This document shows positions 47,038 through 57,934 of a DNA stretch of 64,000 nt, piece by piece. Origin of the DNA: Allacma fusca. Its lineage: Eukaryota > Arthropoda > Collembola > Symphypleona > Sminthuridae. Under the pieces are notes generated by a model. The model ran no database searches, was not told where the DNA came from, and saw only the letters and a program-made list of their open reading frames with translations. How positions within the stretch are numbered: position 1 is the stretch's first letter; each line of letters starts with the position of its first letter. The position numbers and the translations under genes are program-made. The stretch is taken from positions 24,415,067-24,479,066 of the forward strand of contig OX359245.1 in the NCBI GenBank assembly GCA_947179485.1, read 5' to 3'.

Positions 47038-48864
47038 GTCATGTGACTACTAGTGACACAGTAGGTCAATCTGAGGTCATGTGACTACTAGTGACACAGT
47101 AGGTCAATCTGAGGTCATGTGACTACTAGTGACACAGTAGGTCAATCTGAGGTCATGTGACTACTAGTGACACAGTAGGTCAATCTGAGGTCATGTGACT
47201 ACTAGTGACACAGTAGGTCAATCTGAGGTCATGTGACTACTAGTGACACAGTAGGTCAATCTGAGGTCATGTGACTACTAGTGACACAGTAGGTCAATCT
47301 GAGGTCATGTGACTACTAGTGACACAGTAGGTCAATCTGAGGTCATGTGACTACTAGTGACACAGTAGGTCAATCTGAGGTCATGTGACTACTAGTGACA
47401 CAGTAGGTCAATCTGAGGTCATGCGACTATTAGTGACACAGTAAGGTCAATCTGAGGTCATGTGACTACTAGTGACACAGTATGGTCAATCTGAGGTCAT
47501 GTGACTACTAGTGACACAGTATGGTCAATCTGAGGTCATGTGACTACTAGTGACACAGTAAGGTCAATCTGAGGTCATGTGACTACTAGTGACACAGTAA
47601 GGTCAATCTGAGGTCATGTGACTACTAGTGACACAGTAAGGTCAATCTGAGGTCATGTGACTACTAGTGACACAGTAAGGTCAATCTGAGGTCATGTGAC
47701 TACTAGTGACACAGTATGGTCAATCTGAGGTCATGTGACTACTAGTGACACAGTATGGTCAATCTGAGGTCATGTGACTACTAGTGACACAGTATGGTCA
47801 ATCTGAGGTCATGTGACTACTAGTGACACAGTATGGTCAATCTGAGGTCATGTGACTACTAGTGACACAGTATGGTCAATCTGAGGTCATGTGACTACTA
47901 GTGACACAGTATGGTCAATCTGAGGTCATGTGACTACTAGTGACACAGTAAGGTCAATCTGAGGTCATGTGACTACTAGTGACACAGTAAGGTCAATCTG
48001 AGGTCACGTGACTACTAGTGACACAGTATGGTCAATCTGAGGTCATGTGACTACTAGTGACACAGTATGGTCAATCTGAGGTCATGTGACTACTAGTGAC
48101 ACAGTATGGTCAATCTGAGGTCATGTGACTACTAGTGACACAGTATGGTCAATCTGAGGTCATGTGACTACTAGTGACACAGTATGGTCAATCTGAGGTC
48201 ATGTGACTACTAGTGACACAGTATGGTCAATCTGAGGTCATGTGACTACTAGTGACACAGTATGGTCAATCTGAGGTCATGTGACTACTAGTGACACAGT
48301 ATGGTCAATCTGAGGTCATGTGACTACTAGTGACACAGTAGGTCAATCTGAGGTCATGTGACTACTAGTGACACAGTAGGTCAATCTGAGGTCATGTGAC
48401 TACTAGTGACACAGTAGGTCAATCTGAGGTCATGTGACTACTAGTGACACAGTAGGTCAATCTGAGGTCATGTGACTACTAGTGACACAGTAGGTCAATC
48501 TGAGGTCATGTGACTACTAGTGACACAGTAGGTCAATCTGAGGTCATGTGACTACTAGTGACACAGTAGGTCAATCTGAGGTCATGTGACTACTAGTGAC
48601 ACAGTATGGTCAATCTGAGGTCATGTGACTACTAGTGACACAGTAGGTCAATCTGAGGTCATGTGACTACTAGTGACACAGTAGGTCAATCTGAGGTCAT
48701 GTGACTACTAGTGACACAGTAGGTCAATCTGAGGTCATGTGACTACTAGTGACACAGTAGGTCAATCTGAGGTCATATGACTACTAGTGACACAGTAGGT
48801 CAATCTGAGGTCATGTGACTACTAGTGACACAGTAGGTCAATCTGAGGTCATGTGACTACTAGT
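47038..48864. repeat. 38/39-bp minisatellite, about 47 copies
   Basis: The unit GTGACTACTAGTGACACAGT plus AGGTCAATCTGAGGTCAT repeats head to tail with very few substitutions. A 38-bp form (CAGTAGG) occupies about 47040-47430 and 48330-48864. A 39-bp form (CAGTATGG or CAGTAAGG) occupies about 47430-48330, with a single 39-bp unit near 48608. It is interrupted on the right by the LTR retrotransposon and resumes at 57797. Confidence 0.97.
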
Positions 48865-49395
48865 TGTGGGAAATGTAGAGTTGAGTTCAAGCCAGCTATG
48901 TACTCTGGACCGCGAATCTGGGGAAGGAGTATTGTACAAATATAATGTATTACTCACACCCAAGCTCTCATTCCGCACAAGTGCATGTGATGCTGGATTT
49001 GTGAAATAATGCTCAGTATGATTAGATTTTTATAGAGATGATTAATAGTTAAGATCGAACTCAAAACCAAGGTATGTCTCTGCCGGGAGCTTCGGTGAAA
49101 ACTATGCCCAATAAATAAGGAGCCGGACCGACTTGAGTCTAAATAATACACTACGTTTAATCCTCTAAACAACAGTATTCAATTTGTGGTTACAAATAAT
49201 ATCGGTCTCAAGCCTTGTTCGCAGTTTGGTCGCTCGGTCCGAACTGACGGGCGACTTGCAAAACACCACCATATATATATATATGAATAAGTACATGTAA
49301 CTAATTGTAAGTTGGAGCCTTGCCGGCTTAAGGGAATGCATTGGGACTATGGAGGTAGGGATCGCTCCGAAGGTGAGAGGGCACAGCTCCTCACA
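48865..49395 (-). repeat. 3' LTR of the Ty3/Gypsy element
   Basis: 531 bp with TGTG...CACA ends. It is identical to the other LTR apart from a TA run at about 49271-49283 that is two bases shorter. On the minus strand it is preceded by the purine-rich GGGAGTG, a weak polypurine tract. Confidence 0.95.
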
Positions 49396-49429
49396 CACTC
49401 CCGGGTGAAATTTTGAAATTGTTAAAATT

Positions 49430-50995
49430 TCACAGGCGCTGTCTACGGGTTCCCAGGGACAGGAAATCTCTTCGGGCTTTCTTCTCTCTGACTTTAACCC
49501 CGCTTCGGTGACGGTTGGCCTGAGTCAACTGCTCTCGGGTCATCTTGAGTCTGTTTGGGACCTTCTGAAATTGACAATCCCGTCTCAGGTGACCTACTCG
49601 GCCACATCTCCCGCATTTTCTAAGATCGGGTCCACTGAATCTACTAGGTCCGGGTTGACTGATAGTAACAGAACGTTCCTCATCTACAACTAGGACAGTG
49701 AGATTGGGGTTTTCTGGATAACTTTCAGAATTATTGGAAGTTCCTGCATGTAAGACAACGGTGTCGTTGTTGTTGACTACCATGGTTGAGATGGACGCGG
49801 CGTCGTCCAAGACGGCGCTTACGCTCATAGTATGTGTAGTAGCTTCGTCCAGATTGATAGTCGGATCCTCTATAATTTCGACGTCGTCGTCGTCCCTCCC
49901 CGCATTTGGAATGGGTTGTAGGGGGCCATTGAGGATTTCGGACAAGCAGTGGACATTAGCGAAAGCTGGGCTTGCGAACCGTACGCTTGCGCTAATTGAA
50001 ATGACAGAAATGGGTCTTGGTAAAGATAAAAGCATGTGAAATTCTTCTTCCTTAAGAACGTCTTGCGTAGGCAGATCTTCATCTTTTGCAGTCTGGGTGC
50101 GCCAAGCTGAGATTAGCATGGAGATTCGGACTTCGTCTTTGGCCAGGGTCCGTTTAAGATGTGTCTGGAGTTTTTTGATGACTTGAACTGGTTGGTGTTC
50201 GTCTAAAAATGCTGAATAAAAACCGACGTTGGTGGAATGTTCTTTCACTTCCCAAGATTTTAAGTATTGGGTCATTTTCCTAACTTCCTCCGGGCCTTTC
50301 TCAAATATTTTTGATCTGATTTTTGACCAAATCAAAAGCGTTTGGCGGGCATAAAATGACGCCCATTGTTGGCTCTGGAGTGAGGAGTGGTTTTTGAACC
50401 AGTTATTTACGTCCGGGAATTTCTCGAGAGCTGTGAAGCAATATAAATTTGAAAGCTCCACGAAACTTATTGGTTTGGAGAATGCTTTTACATTATACAA
50501 AAACCAGTGAGATAATTTAATATCCACGAACGGATATAGAACCGAATCGAAATCTCTGAACAAATATTTACAGATACGTGGGATATTGTAAATGACTTTA
50601 ACAATGTTGGGATTTTCGAAAATATGCTTAAGTTTCGTCATTGCGAAGTCTCTTTCGGAAAACATTGGTACTACAAAATTGTGAGTATCACAAGCAATAG
50701 CGACAACAACAGTAAATCCAATTCCGAATGTGTTATTAACTTGTGAATATAGAAAAATACCAATCTCCGGTTTCTGCATCACAGTATCAAACATGGATGT
50801 TAACAGGGCTCGTTTGTTACAAAACATTAAGGGGACATGCTGATCGTACGAATAACATAATGATTGGGAAGCTGGAAAATTCCATTCTTCTACAACGCTT
50901 TTCTGTTGGACGCTCAGCTTAAATTCCCCGTGGTTGTTGATCTTTCGCATGTGGTCTCGTAACCATGGGTGGCCATCGTGTGGTCTAAAATCCAT
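49430..50995 (-). CDS. ORF3 of the Ty3/Gypsy element: degenerate RNase D/EXD1-like exonuclease domain plus CCHC knuckle
   Basis: An intact 521-residue ORF stands where env would be, 447 bp after pol and 34 bp before the 3' LTR. It has no signal peptide, membrane segment or furin site. Residues about 74-225 follow the layout of DEDD 3'-5' exonucleases of the RNase D/EXD1/Egalitarian type: PEIGIFLYS at strand one, LKHIFENPNIVKVIYNIPR, then FVDIKLSHWFL, SFVELSNLYCF, and a closing WASFYARQTLLIW. The acidic residues expected in DxE, the second Asp and the YxxxD box are absent, so it is predicted inactive. An acidic linker follows, then a CCHC zinc knuckle CGRCGRVGHLRRDC (461-474) and a basic tail. 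RNA binding is likely; a role in packaging or in interfering with host small-RNA pathways is speculation. The domain call is by eye. Confidence 0.6.
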   Translation of the reverse strand: MDFRPHDGHPWLRDHMRKINNHGEFKLSVQQKSVVEEWNFPASQSLCYSYDQHVPLMFCNKRALLTSMFDTVMQKPEIGIFLYSQVNNTFGIGFTVVVAIACDTHNFVVPMFSERDFAMTKLKHIFENPNIVKVIYNIPRICKYLFRDFDSVLYPFVDIKLSHWFLYNVKAFSKPISFVELSNLYCFTALEKFPDVNNWFKNHSSLQSQQWASFYARQTLLIWSKIRSKIFEKGPEEVRKMTQYLKSWEVKEHSTNVGFYSAFLDEHQPVQVIKKLQTHLKRTLAKDEVRISMLISAWRTQTAKDEDLPTQDVLKEEEFHMLLSLPRPISVISISASVRFASPAFANVHCLSEILNGPLQPIPNAGRDDDDVEIIEDPTINLDEATTHTMSVSAVLDDAASISTMVVNNNDTVVLHAGTSNNSESYPENPNLTVLVVDEERSVTISQPGPSRFSGPDLRKCGRCGRVGHLRRDCQFQKVPNRLKMTREQLTQANRHRSGVKVREKKARRDFLSLGTRRQRL

Positions 50996-51442
50996 AATTT
51001 ACTTTTTTCAAAGCACAAGATAGCCTTATGCTGAAGTTCCGGCGCAAGTGTCCCTTGCGCCTATACTAAACTAATAAGCAGCAAAATTTAAAGGCAGCGA
51101 GGGTAATTAAAGGGGTTAATCCGCTCCGCTCCTAAGAAGCAAAAGAAATAAAAGAAAATTAACACTGGTATACTTTCTCGATAGTTAAAAAAAACGATTA
51201 GTACGATTGTGCGATCGACTTCTTATATTAGTTAAGTACACTACCATCTACGCGAAGGATTAAAATATATTTAAAAAAAAATTAAAAATTCTGCCCATAT
51301 ACATGCGTTACTGAAAAAAAAATGTACATCAGCGGGTTCAATGCTTACATGACACCAAGGGTGTGCCTGTTAAGCTTATTCTATGGAGCATGTTTGTAAA
51401 AAAAATAGACTACAATTGCAATTACTATTGGCCAAAAAAAAA

Positions 51443-54400
51443 CTAATCGAAATACTCGAGTGAATTCATACAAAGTGACAATGCATCATCTTCCCTGACC
51501 AAACGAGCGAAAGTAACTTTCTTCCTTGGTCTCAAATTATATTTAGCTTTCTCTTTGCTCTTTATTGTTTCTGTTGCAACTGGGCTGTTACTAGTATGTT
51601 TTTTTGAAGCCAAGATTTCCACATTTGGGAAATCTCTGTTATCTCCGGCCTTATCGTGCCTGCTTTTAAAAACATTAGCTCTAGTAGATTTATTCGGATC
51701 TTCGTGATATGGTCTAAAATGGTAAACGTGGTGAACTCCAAATGGGTTGCCAGTTTCCTCCTGCTTTAATTCGAAAGTTAAACCTGGAACTATTTCTCGC
51801 ACAAGTGTGAATGGACCACACCATTTTTTGCTAAGTTTCTTAGAAATTTTTTCATCCGCGCTGGATAACGTATGTGTTCTTAGTAGAACTCTGTCTCCTA
51901 CTCTGAATTTGCTAGCCTTCCTATGTTTATCGTAAATTTTTTTCTGGGCTAAATAAGCGTCTTCCATGTTTTTTAGAACCCATAACCGCAGTTCTCGTAG
52001 CTCAATGGGTAGCCATCGGGCCACATTCAAAGGATCTGTTTTCTCTTTAATTTGAGATTGCATTTCTCTATCAATGGGCAATTTAATTTGCCTGCCGAGA
52101 TTCAGTATGTCCGACCCGCAGCCAAGTGAATCTCTAACCATTGACCTTAAGGTTAGTGCGAATTTTTGTAAATGCTTATCCCAATCAAATTGTCTCTTCG
52201 AACAGAATGCAGTTATCATAGTTTTGAGATCTCGATTTGATCTTTCAACCTGATTGCCTTGGGGATGGTAATAAGCAATGCGTTTATGGATAACGCCCCA
52301 TCGATCACATAGTTGTTCGAAAATACCTGACTCAAAGTTCGTGCCATGGTCGGTAATTATCTTTGAAGGGAAACCAAATCGACAAAATACGTTATCCTCT
52401 AAGAAGTCTACTATGTTTTTTGCCTTAGCATTTCTTAGTGGATGAACTTCTATCCATTTTGAAAATTCATCTTGTGCGACTAAAATATATTCGTTTTGTT
52501 TTTGTGTTCTAGGTAAGGGGCCAATGATATCAACAAAGATAGTATCCATTACATCTGCTAGCTTATGGTTATGTCCCATTAAACCGGAAGGTGCCTGGTT
52601 CGAGGCCTTCGTTATCTGGCATACCTCACAAGATTTCACAAAATTTCGAATGTCAGCAGTCATACCTTTCCAATAGAATCTACTCATAATTATTCTTCTA
52701 GTCTTTTTGTAGCCGAGGTGCGCACATTCCGGCACATCATGAAAGCACGATATAATTTTTGAAACCATACTCTTTGGTACAATGGGTACGAGAATTGTTT
52801 TCTCCTCAATATCTCGTATTTTATTTTGGGACAACGCCCGTCTAGACCAACTTTCTTTATCGACGTCGTTGAGGTTTACGATATTCATTGTATCTAACCT
52901 CTTCTCTAAGATAGCTATCCTCGCGCAACTCTCTGTTGCGCGAGACCCTTTGCAAGAAGGAGGATCACTTTTTAACCTCTCTAACCTATCTTTAAGCACA
53001 CCTAGTGCCTGGCTATTCTTGCTGTCTGTATCGAGGGTTTGACTTATACATTGTGTTGACATGGAATTTCTAATTTTCCTCACCTCGAACATGCTATATT
53101 TTGGTACTCTTTTGCATAACAAATCGCCGACCATTTGATATCTCATATCCTTTAATGATTTATGTTGGTTACCTGCGTCTAATGCAGTTGGTTTCTCAAT
53201 AATTACCAACAGTTCTGGATCTGATTTTTGGGCAGTCACTAAATTCTCACGTTTGATGTCGGAAGCTAAGTAATTAATACATGGAATGTGTTCACCATCT
53301 GCTATGTCATCCAGGAGTTGATCAATCTCCTGGGTGTCCATAGGTGCTCTGCTGAGCATATCTGCAAGAATATTGTCCTTGCCTTTAATGTGAACCAAAT
53401 TGTAATTGTGTTCTTCTAACTCTAAGCTCCACCTTTCAACCTTAGCCTTCCTGCTAGGATTAGTTCTCATCCAAGTGACAGCCTGATTATCAGTTTGGAC
53501 TATGATCTTATGGCCTGCAATTAGGTCTCTAAACTTCCGTAGAGCCCACACTATAGCGTAACATTCTTTTTCGTAAATTCCCCATTTCCTTTGACCTGGG
53601 TTTAGTAAAGCGCTACGACACTCGATAATTCTTTCCTTTCCATCAATATCTTGTTTTAAAACTGCACCAATTCCTAAATCGCTGGAATCGGTCTGGACAA
53701 TAACTGGGTAATCGTAGTCGATCCCTTGCAAGAAAACTTCTGTTTCCATTTCCTGCTGAATCTTACGAAATGCCGATTCCTCCTTATTGTCCCATCGCCA
53801 CCTTATGCCCTTTTTTGTTAAATCGTATAGGGGCGCGGCGATGGTGGAAAAATTCTTCACGAAAGTTGAGTACCAACCTGACTTTCCTAAAAATCTCTGC
53901 ACATCTTTAGCGTTCTTAGGTACTCGAAAGTCCCTAATACCCTGTATTTTGTCTGAGCTGCGCTTAAGACCTTGTGGAGTGATTATGTGTCATAGGAACT
54001 CTGTTTCCTGTACGCAAAATTCGCTTTTTTCTACATTTAGGGTAACACCGGCTTGCCGTAATATTGAAAATACAATGTGAAGGTGTTTCAAGTGCTCTTT
54101 GTAGGTTTTTGAGTATATTAAACCATCGTCTAAATAGCACATAATAAACTTATATAGATGTTCGCTAAACGCATAATTTATGAACTGTTGGAACGTGTGA
54201 CCTGCATTACACAGTCCAAAAGGCATTTTCACAAATTCCCAATGTGCGCCGCCAGGCACACTGAAAGCTGTTTTTGGAATTGACTCCTCATCTAATCTGA
54301 TCTGGAAGTAACCGTTCTTTAAATCGAATTTTGAAAACCATTTGTAAAGTGGGATCATTCGTAGCATCCATTGTAAATTTGGCATTGCTGCTGCATTCTT

Positions 54401-55222
54401 TTTCGTAATGCGATTTATTGGTTTAAAGTTCAAACACAGTCTAACCTTTCCGTTTTTCTTCTTAGCTAAGACTATATTCGAATTGTAAGGTGACCTAGAT
54501 CTACGAACTGTCCTGGCTTCGACTAATTTGGCCACTTCTTCGTTGATGAGTCTTAATTTAGCTGGGGGAAAGCCATATATTTTTGCCTTTGGGATGGGAT
54601 CATTTGGTGCATCAATGTGGTGATAAACCCAATCGGTACAACCGTAACTGTCGTCTGTTGGGCAAACGTCCCTAAATTCTTCTAATAATCTTTCTACGTC
54701 TCGTTTAATCTGCTCTTTAGAAGGGTTGTCCTCAAATTCAACTGCAACCTTTAAACTGAAAATGCCTTTAGCATTAGTATTTATTTCGAAAGGATCGTTC
54801 GGTGGTATTAGACCATACCAGAAATATCCTTGATTTAAATTAAAACTTAAGTCGTTCTGTGAAATAAAATCTTTCCCGAGTATTAAGTCGGTTCCGCATT
54901 CCAACTTTGACATTATGTGAAAATTCCATTCAATCTCTCTGTCACCAAATCTAAAAGGTAAAATTATCGTTCCTTTGAATTTGATTGTATCACCGGAGGC
55001 AGTAACAAATTTGCCAGAAGGGCTTGTACGAATATTGAAAGGTAATTGAGATGCTAATCGTTTCGTAATACAGCACCTAGAACAAGCAGTGTCTATCAAT
55101 GCTCGGATATTCTTCTTATCTATATTCAAACTAGTTGTTGGAGGACTATCATTGTTAGTAAGTGGAACAAGTAACAAATTTGGAGTAATCTGACTATCCT
55201 GCAAAGGTGTTTTAAAGTCTAG
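51443..55222 (-). pseudogene. Ty3/Gypsy pol (protease, RT, RNase H, integrase), interrupted by one stop
   Basis: In the same frame as gag and directly after its stop. The protease box is LIDTACS (about residue 37-42 from 55204). Reverse transcriptase motifs run through KVRLCLNFKPINR and the catalytic YLDD (about 357-360). A TGA at 53992-53990 then stops the frame, which reopens in the same frame and stays open to 51443. RNase H (VQTDSSDLGIG), the integrase zinc region (HLGYKK...CEVC) and the D, D, E core residues (FVDIIGPL, ITDHGTNF, VERSNRD) follow, then a GPF-type C-terminal domain. About 100 Ser/Lys-rich residues are inserted between the RNase H tether and the integrase. No Met precedes the protease, which fits expression as a Gag-Pol fusion. 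Confidence 0.93.
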
Positions 55223-55225
55223 TCA
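55219..55225 (-). promoter_or_regulatory. Gag-pol readthrough stop context TGACTAG
   Basis: The gag stop codon UGA is followed by CUAG. UGA-CUA is an established readthrough-promoting context in alphavirus and some cellular genes. Pol is in the same frame and has no AUG before the protease, so readthrough is the simplest way to make it. Confidence 0.65.
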
Positions 55226-56623
55226 ATCTGACTCCGAGGTATCGACAATAGCTGATGGGCATTGAAATTTGACATGGCCTTCGCCGCCGCACTGCCAACA
55301 GTTTACTTCCGTATGTTGGAATGACATTGCAACGCCTTTGACCTTGCTAGAGCAGTTCTTTTCCTCGTGTCCAAACCCTCGACAGTGTTTGCATTTCTGA
55401 CCTAAGTTAACCTTGGCCTTATTCCTATCGAAAGTGAACTTTTTAGAATCGGATTTCTGCCCTTTATCGTTCAACTTGTCTTGCTTATTTCCATCATTTC
55501 CATTCTTATGAAAATTGCTCTTGCCCTTGTTTCTCTGGAATCTGTTCTTATGCCAACCTCCCTTCTGGCCATTGCCTTGGCTAGAAGTAGCTTGGCTATC
55601 CGCAGCCTTTGAACCTTTATCGTCTTTGGCATCTTTGTCCGGCATTTCATGCAAAGGAGGTAACTTGATTTTTCCCTGATTGGTAAACTTTTGTCCTTTA
55701 TGCAAGCTTCGGAGTGCATCCTCAGCTGCTGCTATGAGTTTCCCTGGAGTTGGGTCTGCCATATCAGGGTCCCATCTGATTACCTGATAAATGGAATTAT
55801 GCAAGCCATAATATGCTCTACGTAATGTTTCAGTAATATTTTCCGTAGGGCACACTTGATTAGCCAAAAATACCATCTCGTAAACATAAGATGAGACAGA
55901 TTCATCAAATCTCTGGGTTTTTGTGTAAAGTAATTTGTTCCTTTCTCTCTGATCGAATGGAGTATCGAATTCCTCTTTGAATTTCTTTTTTAGGTCGTCC
56001 CAACCTGTAGCTCTAGTAACGATGTTATGGTACCATTTCAAAGTTTCGCCTGTCATAACCGTACCAGCTAGATATAGAAATTTGTCCTGCTTATGATGTT
56101 GAGCCTCGAAAAACTTTTCTAACTGGGTTAAATAATGCTCAGAAGTCATTCGTTTCTTGTCGTAACTAGGAACAGGTAGTGAGGATGTTGAAACTACAAC
56201 ATTAGCTGAAGCCGTTGACATTGCTTTCGCTACCGTTTGGCAAGCTTCGGCAGCTTTTGTTACTGCATCTAACTTCGCCTGTTCAGCATAGTCTTGGACA
56301 TACTTCTTTTGGGCATCACTGAGACTATTGAAAAATGCTTGAGCCATCTCTACAGGGTCTAGATTAGAACTCGAATCGGAATCTGAATCTGAATAGTAAA
56401 TACTGTTTGGACTATCGGGGGAATTCAAATTTTCCGAACTATTTGTTCGATTAAGATTACCAGAGTTAGGTAATTTATCTGGCTCTGGGGATGTGGCCTG
56501 ATTTTTGTATGTACCTTGATCCCTTAAACATTTACGAATATACCTATCACTTGACTTATCAAAATTCTCTGAGCTTTGCTCAATAATTTGTTTATCAGCA
56601 GTGACCTTCTTTCCGCTCGACAT
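55223..56623 (-). CDS. Ty3/Gypsy gag (capsid and two CCHC zinc knuckles)
   Basis: 466 residues from ATG 56623. It forms the virus-like particle and binds the element RNA. An acidic Ser-rich start is followed by a retrotransposon capsid domain (about 150-290: LTQLEKFFEAQ, GETLKWYHNIV, LKKKFKEEFDTPFDQ). After a Lys/Gly/Asn-rich linker come the zinc knuckles CKHCRGFGHEEKNC (411-424) and CWQCGGEGHVKFQC (442-455). It ends at TGA (55225-55223), which is followed by CTAG, a known leaky stop context, and pol continues in the same frame. Confidence 0.95.
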   Translation of the reverse strand: MSSGKKVTADKQIIEQSSENFDKSSDRYIRKCLRDQGTYKNQATSPEPDKLPNSGNLNRTNSSENLNSPDSPNSIYYSDSDSDSSSNLDPVEMAQAFFNSLSDAQKKYVQDYAEQAKLDAVTKAAEACQTVAKAMSTASANVVVSTSSLPVPSYDKKRMTSEHYLTQLEKFFEAQHHKQDKFLYLAGTVMTGETLKWYHNIVTRATGWDDLKKKFKEEFDTPFDQRERNKLLYTKTQRFDESVSSYVYEMVFLANQVCPTENITETLRRAYYGLHNSIYQVIRWDPDMADPTPGKLIAAAEDALRSLHKGQKFTNQGKIKLPPLHEMPDKDAKDDKGSKAADSQATSSQGNGQKGGWHKNRFQRNKGKSNFHKNGNDGNKQDKLNDKGQKSDSKKFTFDRNKAKVNLGQKCKHCRGFGHEEKNCSSKVKGVAMSFQHTEVNCWQCGGEGHVKFQCPSAIVDTSESD

Positions 56624-57244
56624 AAAGGAAAAAAATTCGTTGCAAATGCTGACTAATTTCCTTAACAGAACTGAACTTGATTGTTTAAAATGGAGTTGTT
56701 TGAATTTTTTTGTCTAGAAATATACAAAACCGTGGCCTGGAAATGTGAATCTTTCACGCGTGGCGACCTTAATGTACTTATTTCTAGGACTGCTATGCTA
56801 ATGCTTCTCGTTGTACAATTCAAGCACTAGCAAACACTAATTTTCATCCGTAAATACTCCAAAAAAAATTTTTTCGCAGCGACTGTTCGTTTTTACTGGG
56901 TTGAACATTACCTTAATTGATTGACTATGAAATTAACCATCTATTCATCTTAAAACATTGTTATAAAATAACGTCTTATCGGACCTCTGTAACCTGCAGT
57001 AATAAATACCTCTGATTTTCGAAACTAGCTGACCTGAATAAGTACAGATTTGTCTAGTTTAAATGCCTTCTACGTCCAGTTAAATAAAATTATGGCTCAA
57101 GTTTCCCTTAGGCCAAGTAGCTAAGATTGGCCTCTTAGCTTTATAAAACTTACGGGGATGTACAATCTGTAGATGGGTACTGCTTACTGTTGGGGTCAAC
57201 TGGGGTCACGCTCGCTGGTCATGACAACTTAATTCCGAAAGTCC

Positions 57245-57261
57245 GTTAGTCACGGTCGCCA
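57245..57261 (-). promoter_or_regulatory. Primer-binding site, probably tRNA-Arg
   Basis: Two bases inside the 5' LTR the minus strand reads TGGCGACCGTGACTA. It starts with the TGG that pairs with a tRNA CCA end. The same TGGCGACCGTGAC string is used by the Drosophila 412/mdg1 group with tRNA-Arg; that match is from memory. Confidence 0.65.
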
Positions 57262-57263
57262 GT

Positions 57264-57796
57264 TGTGGGAAATGTAGAGTTGAGTTCAAGCCAGCTATGT
57301 ACTCTGGACCGCGAATCTGGGGAAGGAGTATTGTACAAATATAATGTATTACTCACACCCAAGCTCTCATTCCGCACAAGTGCATGTGATGCTGGATTTG
57401 TGAAATAATGCTCAGTATGATTAGATTTTTATAGAGATGATTAATAGTTAAGATCGAACTCAAAACCAAGGTATGTCTCTGCCGGGAGCTTCGGTGAAAA
57501 CTATGCCCAATAAATAAGGAGCCGGACCGACTTGAGTCTAAATAATACACTACGTTTAATCCTCTAAACAACAGTATTCAATTTGTGGTTACAAATAATA
57601 TCGGTCTCAAGCCTTGTTCGCAGTTTGGTCGCTCGGTCCGAACTGACGGGCGACTTGCAAAACACCACCATATATATATATATATGAATAAGTACATGTA
57701 ACTAATTGTAAGTTGGAGCCTTGCCGGCTTAAGGGAATGCATTGGGACTATGGAGGTAGGGATCGCTCCGAAGGTGAGAGGGCACAGCTCCTCACA
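57264..57796 (-). repeat. 5' LTR of the Ty3/Gypsy element
   Basis: 533 bp, otherwise identical to 48865-49395 with one additional TA in the TA run near 57670. It carries the element promoter by family expectation; no TATA box was assigned. Confidence 0.95.
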
Positions 57797-57934
57797 TAGT
57801 GACACAGTAGGTCAATCTAAGGTCATGTGACTACTAGTGACACAGTAGGTCAATCTAAGGTCATGTGACTACTAGTGACACAGTAGGTCAATCTAAGGTC
57901 ATGTGACTACTAGTGACACAGTAAGGTCATGTGA
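57797..57934. repeat. Minisatellite, right-hand continuation
   Basis: Three and a half 38-bp units continue directly after the LTR element. All three full units read CTAAGG where nearly all of the left-hand units read CTGAGG. The block ends in degenerate GGTCATGTGACCTC and CACATGACA sequence to about 58100. Confidence 0.92.

Larger units (their letters stand above)
48865..57796 (-). mobile_element. Ty3/Gypsy LTR retrotransposon, 8.9 kb, TSD TAGT
   Basis: Two LTRs (531 and 533 bp) begin TGTGGGAAATG and end CTCCTCACA in plus-strand reading. Between them on the minus strand lie a primer-binding site, gag, pol in the Ty3/Gypsy order (protease, reverse transcriptase, RNase H, integrase) and a third ORF before the 3' LTR. 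The insertion duplicated TAGT (48861-48864 and 57797-57800) within the minisatellite unit. The LTRs are identical except for one extra TA in a TA run, so the insertion is recent. One in-frame stop in the reverse transcriptase probably disables it. Confidence 0.97.

Noticed and set aside
47038..48864. CRISPR-like array
   Set aside because: The repeats are head to tail without unique spacers, in a eukaryotic genome; it is a minisatellite.
49430..50995. Envelope gene (errantivirus-like)
   Set aside because: The position fits, but there is no signal peptide, no furin-type site and no C-terminal membrane anchor; the C-terminus is a zinc knuckle with a basic tail.
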